Below, in pieces: positions 16,020 to 25,300 of a DNA stretch of 44,821 nt. The position numbers and the translations under genes were made by a program. The notes under the pieces are model-generated. The model saw nothing but the letters and a program-made list of their open reading frames with translations, was not told the origin of the DNA and searched no databases. This stretch comes from a virus: the IMG/VR virus record IMGVR_UViG_3300027741_002763, positions 1 to 44,821 of that record; one strand, given 5' to 3'. Each line of letters begins with the position of its first letter. Position 1 is the stretch's first letter.

Positions 16020-17726
16020 TTAGAATGTTCCACCATCAAGTATGTTATAAACTAGAGCAGTTCCATTTGACTGTAATACATAACCTGAAGTTCCTAGAGC
16101 CAATTGAGTAAATCCATTAGTGGAATTACCAACCAGAATAGCATTATTTGTAACTGTGTTTATTCCAGTACCACCACTATTTGCCATCAGCGGTGATGAT
16201 ATTGAAATTGAGTTAGCGATGATTGCTACATTAACCGTAGAGTTTGCAGTTACAACAACTGATGTTGCATTTGTTGTTATACCACTGGAATTCAGATATG
16301 CCCATACTGAAGACAGTTTGAAAGATGGGTCGTTGATATCAACAACATTGCTGCCAGGTTCTGTTGTATAGTTTTTAAACAGATAATAAGCATCCGTAGC
16401 AGCATGTCTAATAACACCAGTATGTCTATCTGTAGTTCCATCATAATAGTGACCGACGAAACCAATGTCTACTAGATCTGAAGTATGATTATTAGAAGCT
16501 AGAATAATCAGAGGATCCGAAATGATTACCGAGCTAACGTTTGTGGTTACAAGGTTACCAGTGACAAAAATATCACCACCGACTTCTAGATTACCTTCAA
16601 TATAACCGCGAGTGGCATGAACGTTTGCAGCCCAAACATAATTCCAGCGCTGACCTGATTGACCGATATCGTAGGCAACGTTCGCCGCTGGATTAAAATT
16701 TGTATTGGCTCTACCAATAAAACTTATATTGTCAACAATATTATTACCAAGAACAACGTTACCTGTGGCACTGATTGAATCAAATGTAACACTATCGGTA
16801 ACAGCAACAGGCTGACCAATATAAACACCGGAAGAGTTAACAGTGACACCAGTCCCTGGATTTACAAATACACCGCTTGAATTGGCAATAATACCATTGT
16901 TTGCAAGAACTGATAGGGTACCGGTTGTGGTGATGGTACCACCAATAAGACCATTACCTGTAGCAACCGAAGAAACTCTATCACCCCAATAAGCAGAAGA
17001 AGCATTAGAAAGCAGTACCTGACCAGCTGTTCCGATACTACCATTAGCTTGCAACCCAACACTTGAACCGATTACGACTTTGGTTGAATTTGCAACAAAA
17101 TTTGAACCGACAGAGAATGATGAAGCATTTACACTATTAGCAACAAAAACACCTGTGGCATTAACAACAAAATTACTACCAAGAGATACTGAAGAAGCAT
17201 TGACAGTACCAGTCAGGAATGCGCCAGTGCTGTTGGCTACAAAACTTGAACCGACGGTATAAACAGCTGCGTTTACAGTATTAGAATTGATATTAACTGT
17301 TGCTAGGGTAGCAGTTGCTTGGTCAAATGTCAGATTTGCGTTAGCCCCAAGAGCACCGCTATTATTAAACTGAACTTGTGTATTCGAACCGACAACACCG
17401 GGTAGAGGAGTATTCCAGTAAATTCCACCAGTTGAATTGGATGTTATAACTTGTCCGTTAGTACCAAAAGCACCGTTAGCATAAACTTTGGTTGCAACAA
17501 GATTTGCCGCTCTGATTTCGTTAAGATATCCAGTTGTATTTGCTACAAGTGCCTGATTTGCAGTTAGGAATCCAGGAACCCTTACGCCACCAATCGCAAC
17601 AATACTACCATTTGGACTACCAATATAAAGAACATCACCATTCGATGTATAGGCGAGCTCGCCATTAGCTAAAGATCCTGGAGTACTAGCGGTGGTACTA
17701 CGTTTGATCTGAATTAAATTTGCCAC
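16020..17726 (-). CDS. Tail-fibre protein with repeated shaft
   Basis: This 568-residue protein begins ANLIQIKRSTTASTPGSLAN, then GELAYTSNGDVLYIG, the same anchor-type N-terminus as in the fibre at 14540-15490. Three 24-residue shaft repeats follow at about 158-222. Then come GQVLLSNASSAYWGD, a conserved beta domain (about residues 320-480: SDPLIILASNNHTSD and VDIGFVGHYYDGTTDRHTG) and a C-terminus DGGTF. The VDIGFVGxY block is known from fibre proteins of marine T4-like phages. It abuts the next gene upstream directly (17726/17727). Confidence 0.8.
   Translation of the reverse strand: MANLIQIKRSTTASTPGSLANGELAYTSNGDVLYIGSPNGSIVAIGGVRVPGFLTANQALVANTTGYLNEIRAANLVATKVYANGAFGTNGQVITSNSTGGIYWNTPLPGVVGSNTQVQFNNSGALGANANLTFDQATATLATVNINSNTVNAAVYTVGSSFVANSTGAFLTGTVNASSVSLGSNFVVNATGVFVANSVNASSFSVGSNFVANSTKVVIGSSVGLQANGSIGTAGQVLLSNASSAYWGDRVSSVATGNGLIGGTITTTGTLSVLANNGIIANSSGVFVNPGTGVTVNSSGVYIGQPVAVTDSVTFDSISATGNVVLGNNIVDNISFIGRANTNFNPAANVAYDIGQSGQRWNYVWAANVHATRGYIEGNLEVGGDIFVTGNLVTTNVSSVIISDPLIILASNNHTSDLVDIGFVGHYYDGTTDRHTGVIRHAATDAYYLFKNYTTEPGSNVVDINDPSFKLSSVWAYLNSSGITTNATSVVVTANSTVNVAIIANSISISSPLMANSGGTGINTVTNNAILVGNSTNGFTQLALGTSGYVLQSNGTALVYNILDGGTF
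17060..17255 (-). repeat. Three tandem 24-residue fibre-shaft repeats
   Basis: The coding repeat unit is 72 bases: (V/L)GS(S/N)FV(A/V)N(S/A)T followed by a variable part and VNASS. The third copy is partial and drifts near its end. The regular 72-base spacing points to a triple-beta-helix-like shaft. Confidence 0.75.
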
Positions 17727-18074
17727 TTAAAAATTTCCCCCGTCTAGATCCATTTGTCTAACGACATATTTATTATTTGTTGTATTGAACACCAGCGTGC
17801 TATTATTTGCCGGAGGAACTTGTGAAAGCTGAACATCAGTAATAGAAGCCACGGTAACATTGGATACAAGATTTGATGCGTAGGCTATTGCATTTGCATA
17901 CGTTGTGGCGTCATTCGCCAGCATAGCAGAAGTATTTGAAAACTTTGTAAGGTCGGAAATAGCCGAAGCAGTAACAACAGGGACACTAGCCGGCATCGTC
18001 AGAAGTGAGCCGTTCTGATTGACTACTTTAACCTTATATTGATTGGTAGTTACAGATTTGACTACGAAAGACAT
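17727..18074 (-). CDS. Small fibre-associated structural protein
   Basis: This 115-residue protein starts with a beta segment (FVVKSVTTNQYKVKVVNQNG) and has an Ala-rich middle. Its C-terminal segment (STLVFNTTNNKYVVRQMDL, then DGGNF) follows a pattern seen in short fibre proteins of marine T4-like phages, and its DGG-x-F end is shared with its downstream neighbour. It lies 1 base from the upstream gene and directly before the fibre at 16020-17726, so it is probably a subunit of the same fibre. Confidence 0.65.
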   Translation of the reverse strand: MSFVVKSVTTNQYKVKVVNQNGSLLTMPASVPVVTASAISDLTKFSNTSAMLANDATTYANAIAYASNLVSNVTVASITDVQLSQVPPANNSTLVFNTTNNKYVVRQMDLDGGNF

Positions 18075-18075
18075 A

Positions 18076-18402
18076 TTACCTCGTCACTTGTGGAGTAACA
18101 GTTACAATTCCTTCAACGATACGAGAACGAATGCCGGATTGACTTTCGACCTCAACATCATAAACATAACGACCGGCAACAATACTACTAGTTGTTGCTG
18201 CATTCATGGAAAGAGTGACTAAACCAGTATTATTTAAAATTACATCAAACGTATAAGAATTTGAAGAAGAATACGATTTTCTAATTTGTGAGTTGGCTGT
18301 AAACCCAGTAAAGTCAATTGGTTCATCAATTGCATCATGAATTGTATACGTTGTATTGAACGTAGCACCTTGATCAATTACAATGTTTACTTTGGCTGCC
18401 AT
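18076..18402 (-). CDS. Small beta-sandwich structural protein, BppU-like
   Basis: This 108-residue protein has a single compact domain: VNIVIDQGATFNTTYTI at the start, then IDFTGFTANSQIRKS, and a C-terminal GRYVYDVEVES with a final ivtVtP strand. The layout matches small baseplate-associated proteins of phages resembling the N-terminal domain of BppU. It is likely a linker between the baseplate and fibres; this is inferred from resemblance and position. Confidence 0.65.
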   Translation of the reverse strand: MAAKVNIVIDQGATFNTTYTIHDAIDEPIDFTGFTANSQIRKSYSSSNSYTFDVILNNTGLVTLSMNAATTSSIVAGRYVYDVEVESQSGIRSRIVEGIVTVTPQVTR

Positions 18403-18411
18403 TTTAACCTC

Positions 18412-19587
18412 TTATGGAACGATGGAAGTTCTGATGAATTTAGCCACAACGTTTGCTGTCGTTGGAGTTAGCTGTAAAGCAATATTACCACCACTAATAA
18501 CTGCATCAAAAGTACCAAGAGAAACACTATTGAATAAGGTCTGATATTCTGTTATGTATGGTGTTGTTCCATCATGAAGAATAATAAGTTTTGTCATATG
18601 ATAATATGGTGTCGGCGTTACAGTCGTATCCGAAAGTTGAACCGTATATTCAAAAGAACGATATGATGAAGTCAAGACGACATCTATATTTGCGGCCGCA
18701 GTACTATTATTAAATGTATAAGTATTTGCATATTTATGCGCTATCGAATTAAGTAATAATATTCCAGTTGTAGAAATATTTGAGGATATCACATAGTTAA
18801 AATAACCGTAAAGCCAGGATGAACTAGAATTACCAATATTATAATAATTACTTGATGCCGGAACTATATTACCTGCGGCTGTTCCGGAATAAGTTAAACT
18901 CCCTGAAACCGCAAGACTTCCACCAACCGCCATATTACCGATTACGTTTGCATTACCACCAACACCTAAATTTCCTGTCACGTTTGCCGTTGACTGAAGA
19001 TTTACTGCTCCTACAACGCTTAAAGTATTAGAAAGATATACATTTCCAACGATTGTGGTATTCGAAGTATTTGCAACTATTTGTGTACCGTTAACAGCAA
19101 AAACATTATAAACACTATTTGCTTTTAATATTGTATTACCTGTAATAGTTGTATTACCAGTGGCATTTAATGTACCAGAAGTTACATTTGTAACACTTGC
19201 ATTAATATTTAAGTAATTGCCACCGATAGTCGTATTACCACCGGTGGCTATAATATAAATTGAATTGGTTGTAATTACTACGTTTGAATATATTGAATTT
19301 GCATTAAATGATACTAAATTTGAACTTGCATAAGTAAAAGCAGTATTTGTAATTAAATTAAGTGTATTGCCGGTAGCTAAAGTCCCACCAGCAATACCCG
19401 TATAAGCAACTAGGGTGTTTGCGCCAAAATAACCATTTACATATGCGTTTCCGGTTGATAAAGATCCGGCTGAAGAAGTGTCAACAGTAACTGTATTCTG
19501 AGATACAATAGTGGCAAGTGTATTTGTTTTCGATAACCAAGAACCGAAGGTATCGGTATTTGATACGTTAGCTACTGCAATAGTCAT
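18412..19587 (-). CDS. Tail-fibre protein with C-terminal beta knob
   Basis: This 391-residue protein opens with VSNTDTFGSWLSKTNTLATI (8-27), an N-terminus I associate with marine T4-like fibres. The middle is a low-complexity Asn/Thr/Val shaft with repeated 'GNxxVxGN' turns (about 165-240). The C-terminal roughly 110 residues form a conserved domain: SYRSFEYTVQLSD, KLIILHDGTTPYITEY, LGTFDAVISGGNIALQLTP. This domain is likely the exposed tip. Only 3 bases separate its stop... start region from the small coiled-coil gene upstream. Confidence 0.75.
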   Translation of the reverse strand: MTIAVANVSNTDTFGSWLSKTNTLATIVSQNTVTVDTSSAGSLSTGNAYVNGYFGANTLVAYTGIAGGTLATGNTLNLITNTAFTYASSNLVSFNANSIYSNVVITTNSIYIIATGGNTTIGGNYLNINASVTNVTSGTLNATGNTTITGNTILKANSVYNVFAVNGTQIVANTSNTTIVGNVYLSNTLSVVGAVNLQSTANVTGNLGVGGNANVIGNMAVGGSLAVSGSLTYSGTAAGNIVPASSNYYNIGNSSSSWLYGYFNYVISSNISTTGILLLNSIAHKYANTYTFNNSTAAANIDVVLTSSYRSFEYTVQLSDTTVTPTPYYHMTKLIILHDGTTPYITEYQTLFNSVSLGTFDAVISGGNIALQLTPTTANVVAKFIRTSIVP

Positions 19588-19590
19588 ATT

Positions 19591-19806
19591 TTATTTCTGC
19601 CCTATCAGTTGTCTTAATAAAGACTTAATTTCTTCTACATCATTCTTAAGCTGATCATTTTCTTTAAATAACTTTTGCAATTTAATTTTCTCTTCGCGAT
19701 CCTGCTTGTATTTATCAAGCTCTTTTGAGTTAGTATTTAAAACCGCTTTGCTGTCTTTTAACCTAACAAGATCCTTATTATCTTTTACTTTTAAAATTTC
19801 AGTCAT
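19591..19806 (-). CDS. Small coiled-coil protein
   Basis: This 71-residue protein is highly charged. The first part (EILKVKDNKDLVRLKDSKAV, residues 3-22) resembles a conserved small open reading frame of T4-like cyanophages. Residues 25-67 form a likely coiled coil ending in IKSLLRQLIG. It lies 3 bases before a fibre gene and 4 after the 831-residue protein, in one transcript. Function unknown; a fibre-assembly factor is a fair guess. Confidence 0.65.
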   Translation of the reverse strand: MTEILKVKDNKDLVRLKDSKAVLNTNSKELDKYKQDREEKIKLQKLFKENDQLKNDVEEIKSLLRQLIGQK

Positions 19807-19810
19807 AAGT

Positions 19811-22306
19811 TTATACTTGTAAAGCCAGACAACGCATATCTGCCATTCTAGGAATAATCTGAGTTGTATTGGAAATCAGAACAATCTTAGTCGCAAAAGT
19901 TTTAAATGTTTCATATACACCATCATTCAAAGTAGTATATCGAATGATGTTGTTATTATTAGCATATTTAAACGCACCGTATTGAGACTCAAGACCTGGG
20001 ATCACTCCAACCGTAGCATTAGCAGACGCTATTGACAAGTTAGAAGATACGGTCAATACAGTGGAATTAGGTATTGCTACAACTTGTCTAACATTAAATC
20101 CAATTGTATTGGAAGAAGTATTAGCAGCCACATAAACAAATCCACCGGCGGTAAATGCGGCAGTTGAACTTACCGTAATATTTGCCGAAGTTGTATTCAC
20201 CGAGGCACTATTGGCAATAATCATAAGTGAAGTTGGTAGATCATAAATCAACTCGACGAAGTCATCTTTATTTACAAGACTGCTGGTAAGGGTAGGATCC
20301 GACAATTCAGCCATAGCGGACCAATCTTTACTTGTAATGCTATCTGCATCAGCACCAGCCAAGAATTTACCATAGACTTTAAAGTTACTGCCAGTAGGTC
20401 TATATGCGGTGATATAACAAATCATATCTTCCGCGTCTTGTTGATCCGCAAGAATAACGTTTTTTGAAACATATCTAGAAGCATATTTTTGAGCATAACC
20501 ACTGACTTCACCAAACGCAGTCACACCAGTAATATTAGCTGATATTGATTGTGTTGTGTTGTATACTGTGGTATTTGATGAAACAAATTTAGCCACCGAA
20601 GAAACATTAGAAGAAGTTACATTGACTACATAAATTGTGCTTGAATTAGATGAGAACACAGTGGCACTAGCAGTAACAGTTGAATTGGCTTGCTGAATAT
20701 TATCACCGGCATAAAAATTACCGTTTGTATTACTGTAAGCAATTCTGTATCCAGATAGATCAGATTGCTTACAAATAACATTATCAGTTAATGTTGCAAG
20801 ATTACGAATCGTATCAATATATGGGCTAATCTTTGTATTAGAACTACTTAAGGATGCAGAAACAGACAGTGATCTATTGCCGCTCAAATATGCATATTCA
20901 TTACTTCTGGACACCAGCATTCTAGGTTTATCAATGAATTCATATGGTATATCACTATCAACAGTTATGTAAGAAGAATCCACATTTCTGCTGGTATCAG
21001 TCCCTTCAAATCCCCAAGCTATATCGGTTTGATTTGGGTATATATTTGAAATTTGACTTGTTATACTTTGGTAATTCGTATCAACAATTTTGTTAATCTG
21101 TGCGGAAGCACCTGATGAAACACCAATAAGAATTTGACCATTACTGTTAGTAAAATTTTGCGATGAATTGGCAGAAACAGCATAGATACTTAGAATACCA
21201 TTATAACCAGGTGTAATCGCACTGAAATATCCTCTCAGATTTGCATCGGCTCTCACTCTACCAATGATAGCACTTGTATCTGAAAAGTTAATATTTGAAT
21301 CTAAAGTCAAGGTTCTAGAAGTAGGTGAAATGGATGTAATTCTTTTAACATTTACATTAGCACCTGTATTAGTCCCGACATAGATGTAATTGTTTACCGT
21401 AAAGTCCGTAATTGTAGTTGAATTTGCATTCGGTACAGTGATAACGTTACAAGCGGAGGTTGTAACAACAGTTTGATTTGCAAATGACGGGGCGGTAGCA
21501 ACAAGATTTGATGTATAACTTCTTAATGTATTGATTGTATCAAAAGCTCCGTAAGTATTACTCATAACAACCGCTGTTGTATTTGCAAATATAACATTTC
21601 CGTATGCCGTGGCTTGTGAAAGATTAGCAGTAACAGTTCCGGCAGGCTGAAATACAGTTTCCCCAACGGTAAAAGTATTAGAACCACTTATTGTCAACGA
21701 AGATATTTGTAAAGAGTTGTTGGAAACAACAATTTGTTCACCTCTAGAAAATATACCAATATGTTTGTTGGTAGAGAATCTATCAATTGCAGAGTTTTTA
21801 AATACTGCAGTTGCTGAAGAAGCGGTAAACAATGCTGTATAAAGATTATATTTCATACTTTCGCTTTGAATCGGAGTAAAATTTAAATCATTTGATGATA
21901 TAAACAAAGAACCGAGCTGATTATTAGTAAAAATTGGAGTATTAGTTACAATATCAGTTCCGTTAAGTGCACCAATCCAAACATTGTAATCTGGATTACC
22001 CCCGATAGGAACAACAACCAAAGCGTATTGTTCATTGGTTCTTAAAACTACAGGTGTATCAAAAGTAAACGTTGTACTTACCGAAGAGTCTTGGCTTGTA
22101 TTAACTTGTGATGTATAAAGAGTTTTGGAACCATATGGCACCACTTTGCTTGAAGGAAAACCGTTAACAGTTTCTCTTATTTGTAGCTCAACACCAAAAG
22201 TAGACGATTTGCTTTGGAAAAACAAATCTACTTTTGTTAAGAAAACAGCATCAACACCTTTGTCAGGTTCATTTACAATAAAAGTTTGAGCAATTGGCTT
22301 CGTCAT
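19811..22306 (-). CDS. Large baseplate/fibre structural protein (PIAQTF type)
   Basis: This 831-residue protein begins with PIAQTFIVNEPDKGVDAVFL and then TKVDLFFQSKS, ELQIRETVNGFPSSKVVPYG and RTNEQYALVVVPIGGNPDYN. As I recall, this domain forms the C-terminal part of DUF4815-type giant structural proteins in related marine phages; here it starts a separate gene. The rest is Asn/Ser/Thr-rich beta structure with repeated 'ANxTxxxxSSN' segments and a conserved C-terminal block (VYGKFLAGADADSITSKDWS, then ELIYDLP), typical of baseplate-proximal proteins. A perfect late box lies 23 bases upstream; the ribosome binding site is weak. Confidence 0.75.
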   Translation of the reverse strand: MTKPIAQTFIVNEPDKGVDAVFLTKVDLFFQSKSSTFGVELQIRETVNGFPSSKVVPYGSKTLYTSQVNTSQDSSVSTTFTFDTPVVLRTNEQYALVVVPIGGNPDYNVWIGALNGTDIVTNTPIFTNNQLGSLFISSNDLNFTPIQSESMKYNLYTALFTASSATAVFKNSAIDRFSTNKHIGIFSRGEQIVVSNNSLQISSLTISGSNTFTVGETVFQPAGTVTANLSQATAYGNVIFANTTAVVMSNTYGAFDTINTLRSYTSNLVATAPSFANQTVVTTSACNVITVPNANSTTITDFTVNNYIYVGTNTGANVNVKRITSISPTSRTLTLDSNINFSDTSAIIGRVRADANLRGYFSAITPGYNGILSIYAVSANSSQNFTNSNGQILIGVSSGASAQINKIVDTNYQSITSQISNIYPNQTDIAWGFEGTDTSRNVDSSYITVDSDIPYEFIDKPRMLVSRSNEYAYLSGNRSLSVSASLSSSNTKISPYIDTIRNLATLTDNVICKQSDLSGYRIAYSNTNGNFYAGDNIQQANSTVTASATVFSSNSSTIYVVNVTSSNVSSVAKFVSSNTTVYNTTQSISANITGVTAFGEVSGYAQKYASRYVSKNVILADQQDAEDMICYITAYRPTGSNFKVYGKFLAGADADSITSKDWSAMAELSDPTLTSSLVNKDDFVELIYDLPTSLMIIANSASVNTTSANITVSSTAAFTAGGFVYVAANTSSNTIGFNVRQVVAIPNSTVLTVSSNLSIASANATVGVIPGLESQYGAFKYANNNNIIRYTTLNDGVYETFKTFATKIVLISNTTQIIPRMADMRCLALQV

Positions 22307-22328
22307 TTACTTTTTGTTCCGTTTTAAA

Positions 22329-22336
22329 TATTTATA
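22329..22336 (-). promoter_or_regulatory. T4-type late promoter box
   Basis: Minus-strand TATAAATA, exact, in the 48-base gap before the ATG at 22306. It should start the fibre-block transcript (831-residue protein and genes leftward). Confidence 0.8.
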
Positions 22337-22354
22337 TATACATACAAATTTTGA

Positions 22355-25300
22355 TTAATCGGTACCACCACTACTACCACCATCACCACCAGCATCTCCT
22401 CCAGCGCCATCACTAGAATCACCGTCAGAACTACTAGCGGCCGCATCCGCTCCTGGACCAGGTCCGGCCGCGCCAGAGTCACTTTCACCACCGTTACCAG
22501 GTGAACCCATATCAACGGTTCCGCCAGTATAGTCATTTGGTGGTGCATAATAACCAATATCCGGTACAGTATTATCTATGGGAGTAGTTGGCGGTTGAGT
22601 GGTATCGGTTGATGCTATTGAAGTATTACCTGTTGGTGGCTGCGACCCGCCACCCGGCGGGGTTTGGGCTGTCAGCACTGGCAACGCCACTTTCCATTCA
22701 TTTGTGGTTGTAGAATTCTGATATATTGTTTGAGTATCTGAAACTTCTTGTGTAACAATTTGAGCCGATCTTATTGTCAACAATGATTTTTGTTTTTGCA
22801 CAGAAAGAGCAGAACAAAATAAACTATATGTAGCTTGAGTAGTTACGGCACTTTCGCCTTGAGCTAGATTTGAAATATCAGTTAGTTTAAATTCTAATTG
22901 ACCACTTTTAAATACATTAGCCGGCACTTTAAAGATACCATAGACATTACCGTAACTATCACTAGTTATTTGTCCACCCCAGTTATTAGTGTGTGAATAA
23001 ACAGTTCCATCATAAGCAATATAAGTATAAGCACCGGCTGTTGTTATATAATTACCGCCCGTTTGTGCCCAAGATCCAGCATACGGAATCAGATTTAGAC
23101 AATAATTACTTACGTTAACACTATCAAAATATACATAAAGATTTGTATTTGGTTTCATACCTTTAGCGGTAAAATATACATCTCTAGATGGTACAAATGT
23201 TTGTATTGAAACATCTGTGACATAATCACCATTATCAATTGTAGTTTCAGTAGGCTGTGTCGTAAAAGTTCTACCGACACGAGTTTGTTGTTGAGCCAAT
23301 GTTGACGTGGTTGTGGTTGCAAAAGTTCGCGAATCCTGAGAACTGGCAGTTAAATTTGTTTGACTGTTTTGACCAACAAGAGAAGGATTTCCAGCATCGG
23401 TCCAATTGCCCCATTCAGTCCCAAGTCTACTACTTGATCCTCCGCCAACAAAGTTGGTATAATTATCAATAGTTGAATTAATTAACGGACGCTGTAAAAG
23501 ATCCGGAGCTGTAATGCCGGGGGGATTTAAAATAAGTGTTCCGCGATAATTATATATATTGCCTTCGATACAGTTTCTATACTTGGAAGCAAATTTTTGA
23601 CTCTGATTTAAGTTATTTGCGGTATAAGGTAGAAGAATTAAGTCGCCAGTTTTAACAGCTGTTGATGATACCGAATCAAACTGAAGATCGGCTGTCATCT
23701 GATTAAATACTGGTCTGGCTTCCGTGGTATTTCTGTCGATTGAAATATTATAGCTTTTATCATTTGTATTACCGATCGAATGATCTCTGAAAGGATCAAC
23801 CAAAATACCGTTTTTAAAACGATTTTGTCCTGTCGCATCACTACGAACCAATAAGGAATTTGTCGATTGTTCCAAGAGTGTTAAAGAAGTATAATACTCA
23901 AGTCTTTCAATTCTCTTTGAAAGTTTATTAATATCCGCCATAGTGTAGCGTTTTGTCTGAAGCAGACTAGTTTGAATAGAATAATCATAACGATTATATG
24001 TTTTAGCTTCAGTTGGAGTGAGAGAAGGATACGGTGTCACTGTAGCAAAACCAATAGTCATGGTACCAGGAATTTCGTTCGGCGGAACAAGCGCCAACAA
24101 AGATTCACCCTCAGTCACAAGAATTTCACCGGCTGTTGTTAAAGCAATTCTGTCTTTTCTCGGTAAGTAATATTGAACAACGGACTGATAATTTGTATCA
24201 GGTGAGACAAGATAAGCTCCACCGGATCCATATGTTTGCAGAGTAAGAGTATTTGAAGGATTAACTGTTGCGGATACAATTGTAGCATTAGCTACGGCTG
24301 TATTTACAGCGTATGGTCTAAAGTCAATACTATCTCTAAGATCAACCGCAGTACCAATCGTTGAAGTATATTGTGGTATCTGATATGTCTGAATTGCGGA
24401 AGTGTTTGATGTATTAGCATCGTCGATCGGATACGAAGCGGCTGTAAAGAATCCAACACCTTGAGAAGGAGATGCAACAAAATTATCTACTGAAACAAGC
24501 AGTGTTGCATTTGGTGCGATTGGTCTTCCAGAAGAAATATATGCAAGACCGTAATATGAATCTTGTTGACCATTATTTAAACCAAAAGAACCCGTAATAT
24601 TAAGATTTGTATTGGCATAAGTTCCACCAGTTTCATCAATATAAACGGCATTTAATCTGCGAACATCTGGAATACCAAGACACCAAGGCCCTGTAACTCC
24701 ACCAGCGTTGGTATTTGCTTGAATCTTGATATAGGTTGACTTTTTTATTTGCTTAGCGATAGGTACTGTACTTGATCGTAAAGTATTGAAATATACTGAT
24801 GCCGTAAAATCAGCATTACTTGACTCACCTAAAGCAACATTGGCTGTGGTGCCTGAAGTAATATTAATTGTTCTTGAAAGAGAAGCAAAATTAATAGGAA
24901 CACCGGCCGGCCAGGTCTTTTGATGCGTAAGACCGGAAGATGTGAAAGCAAATACGGAATCAACAGTCATTGAAATATCACTTGTAACAGCTACAATTCT
25001 TTTTGTAGCTGTATTACAATAAAAATAATCACCGACTTGATATTGTGATACGAATAAAGTAGAGGATCCCACAACATTTGTAGATGATGTATTGACCGAT
25101 ACAGTCCCTGCTTTAGTTGTGCTATATCCATTTGCAGAAGGTATTATAATAAATGATGTTTCGGCAGATTGTGATAAGGTTCCAGTACCATAATTAAATG
25201 ACTCGGTACCTGTACCTACAACGGCGGGTATTGTAAGAGCCAAAGATCCACTTACAGCAACAAAACTTGAATTGACTCTATTTCTATAAACGTATTGAGC

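Noticed and set aside
22436-22443. GCGGCCGC palindrome as a cloning scar or vector junction
   Set aside because: It encodes part of a continuous Ala/Ser/Asp-rich tail with no frame break or vector-like flank.
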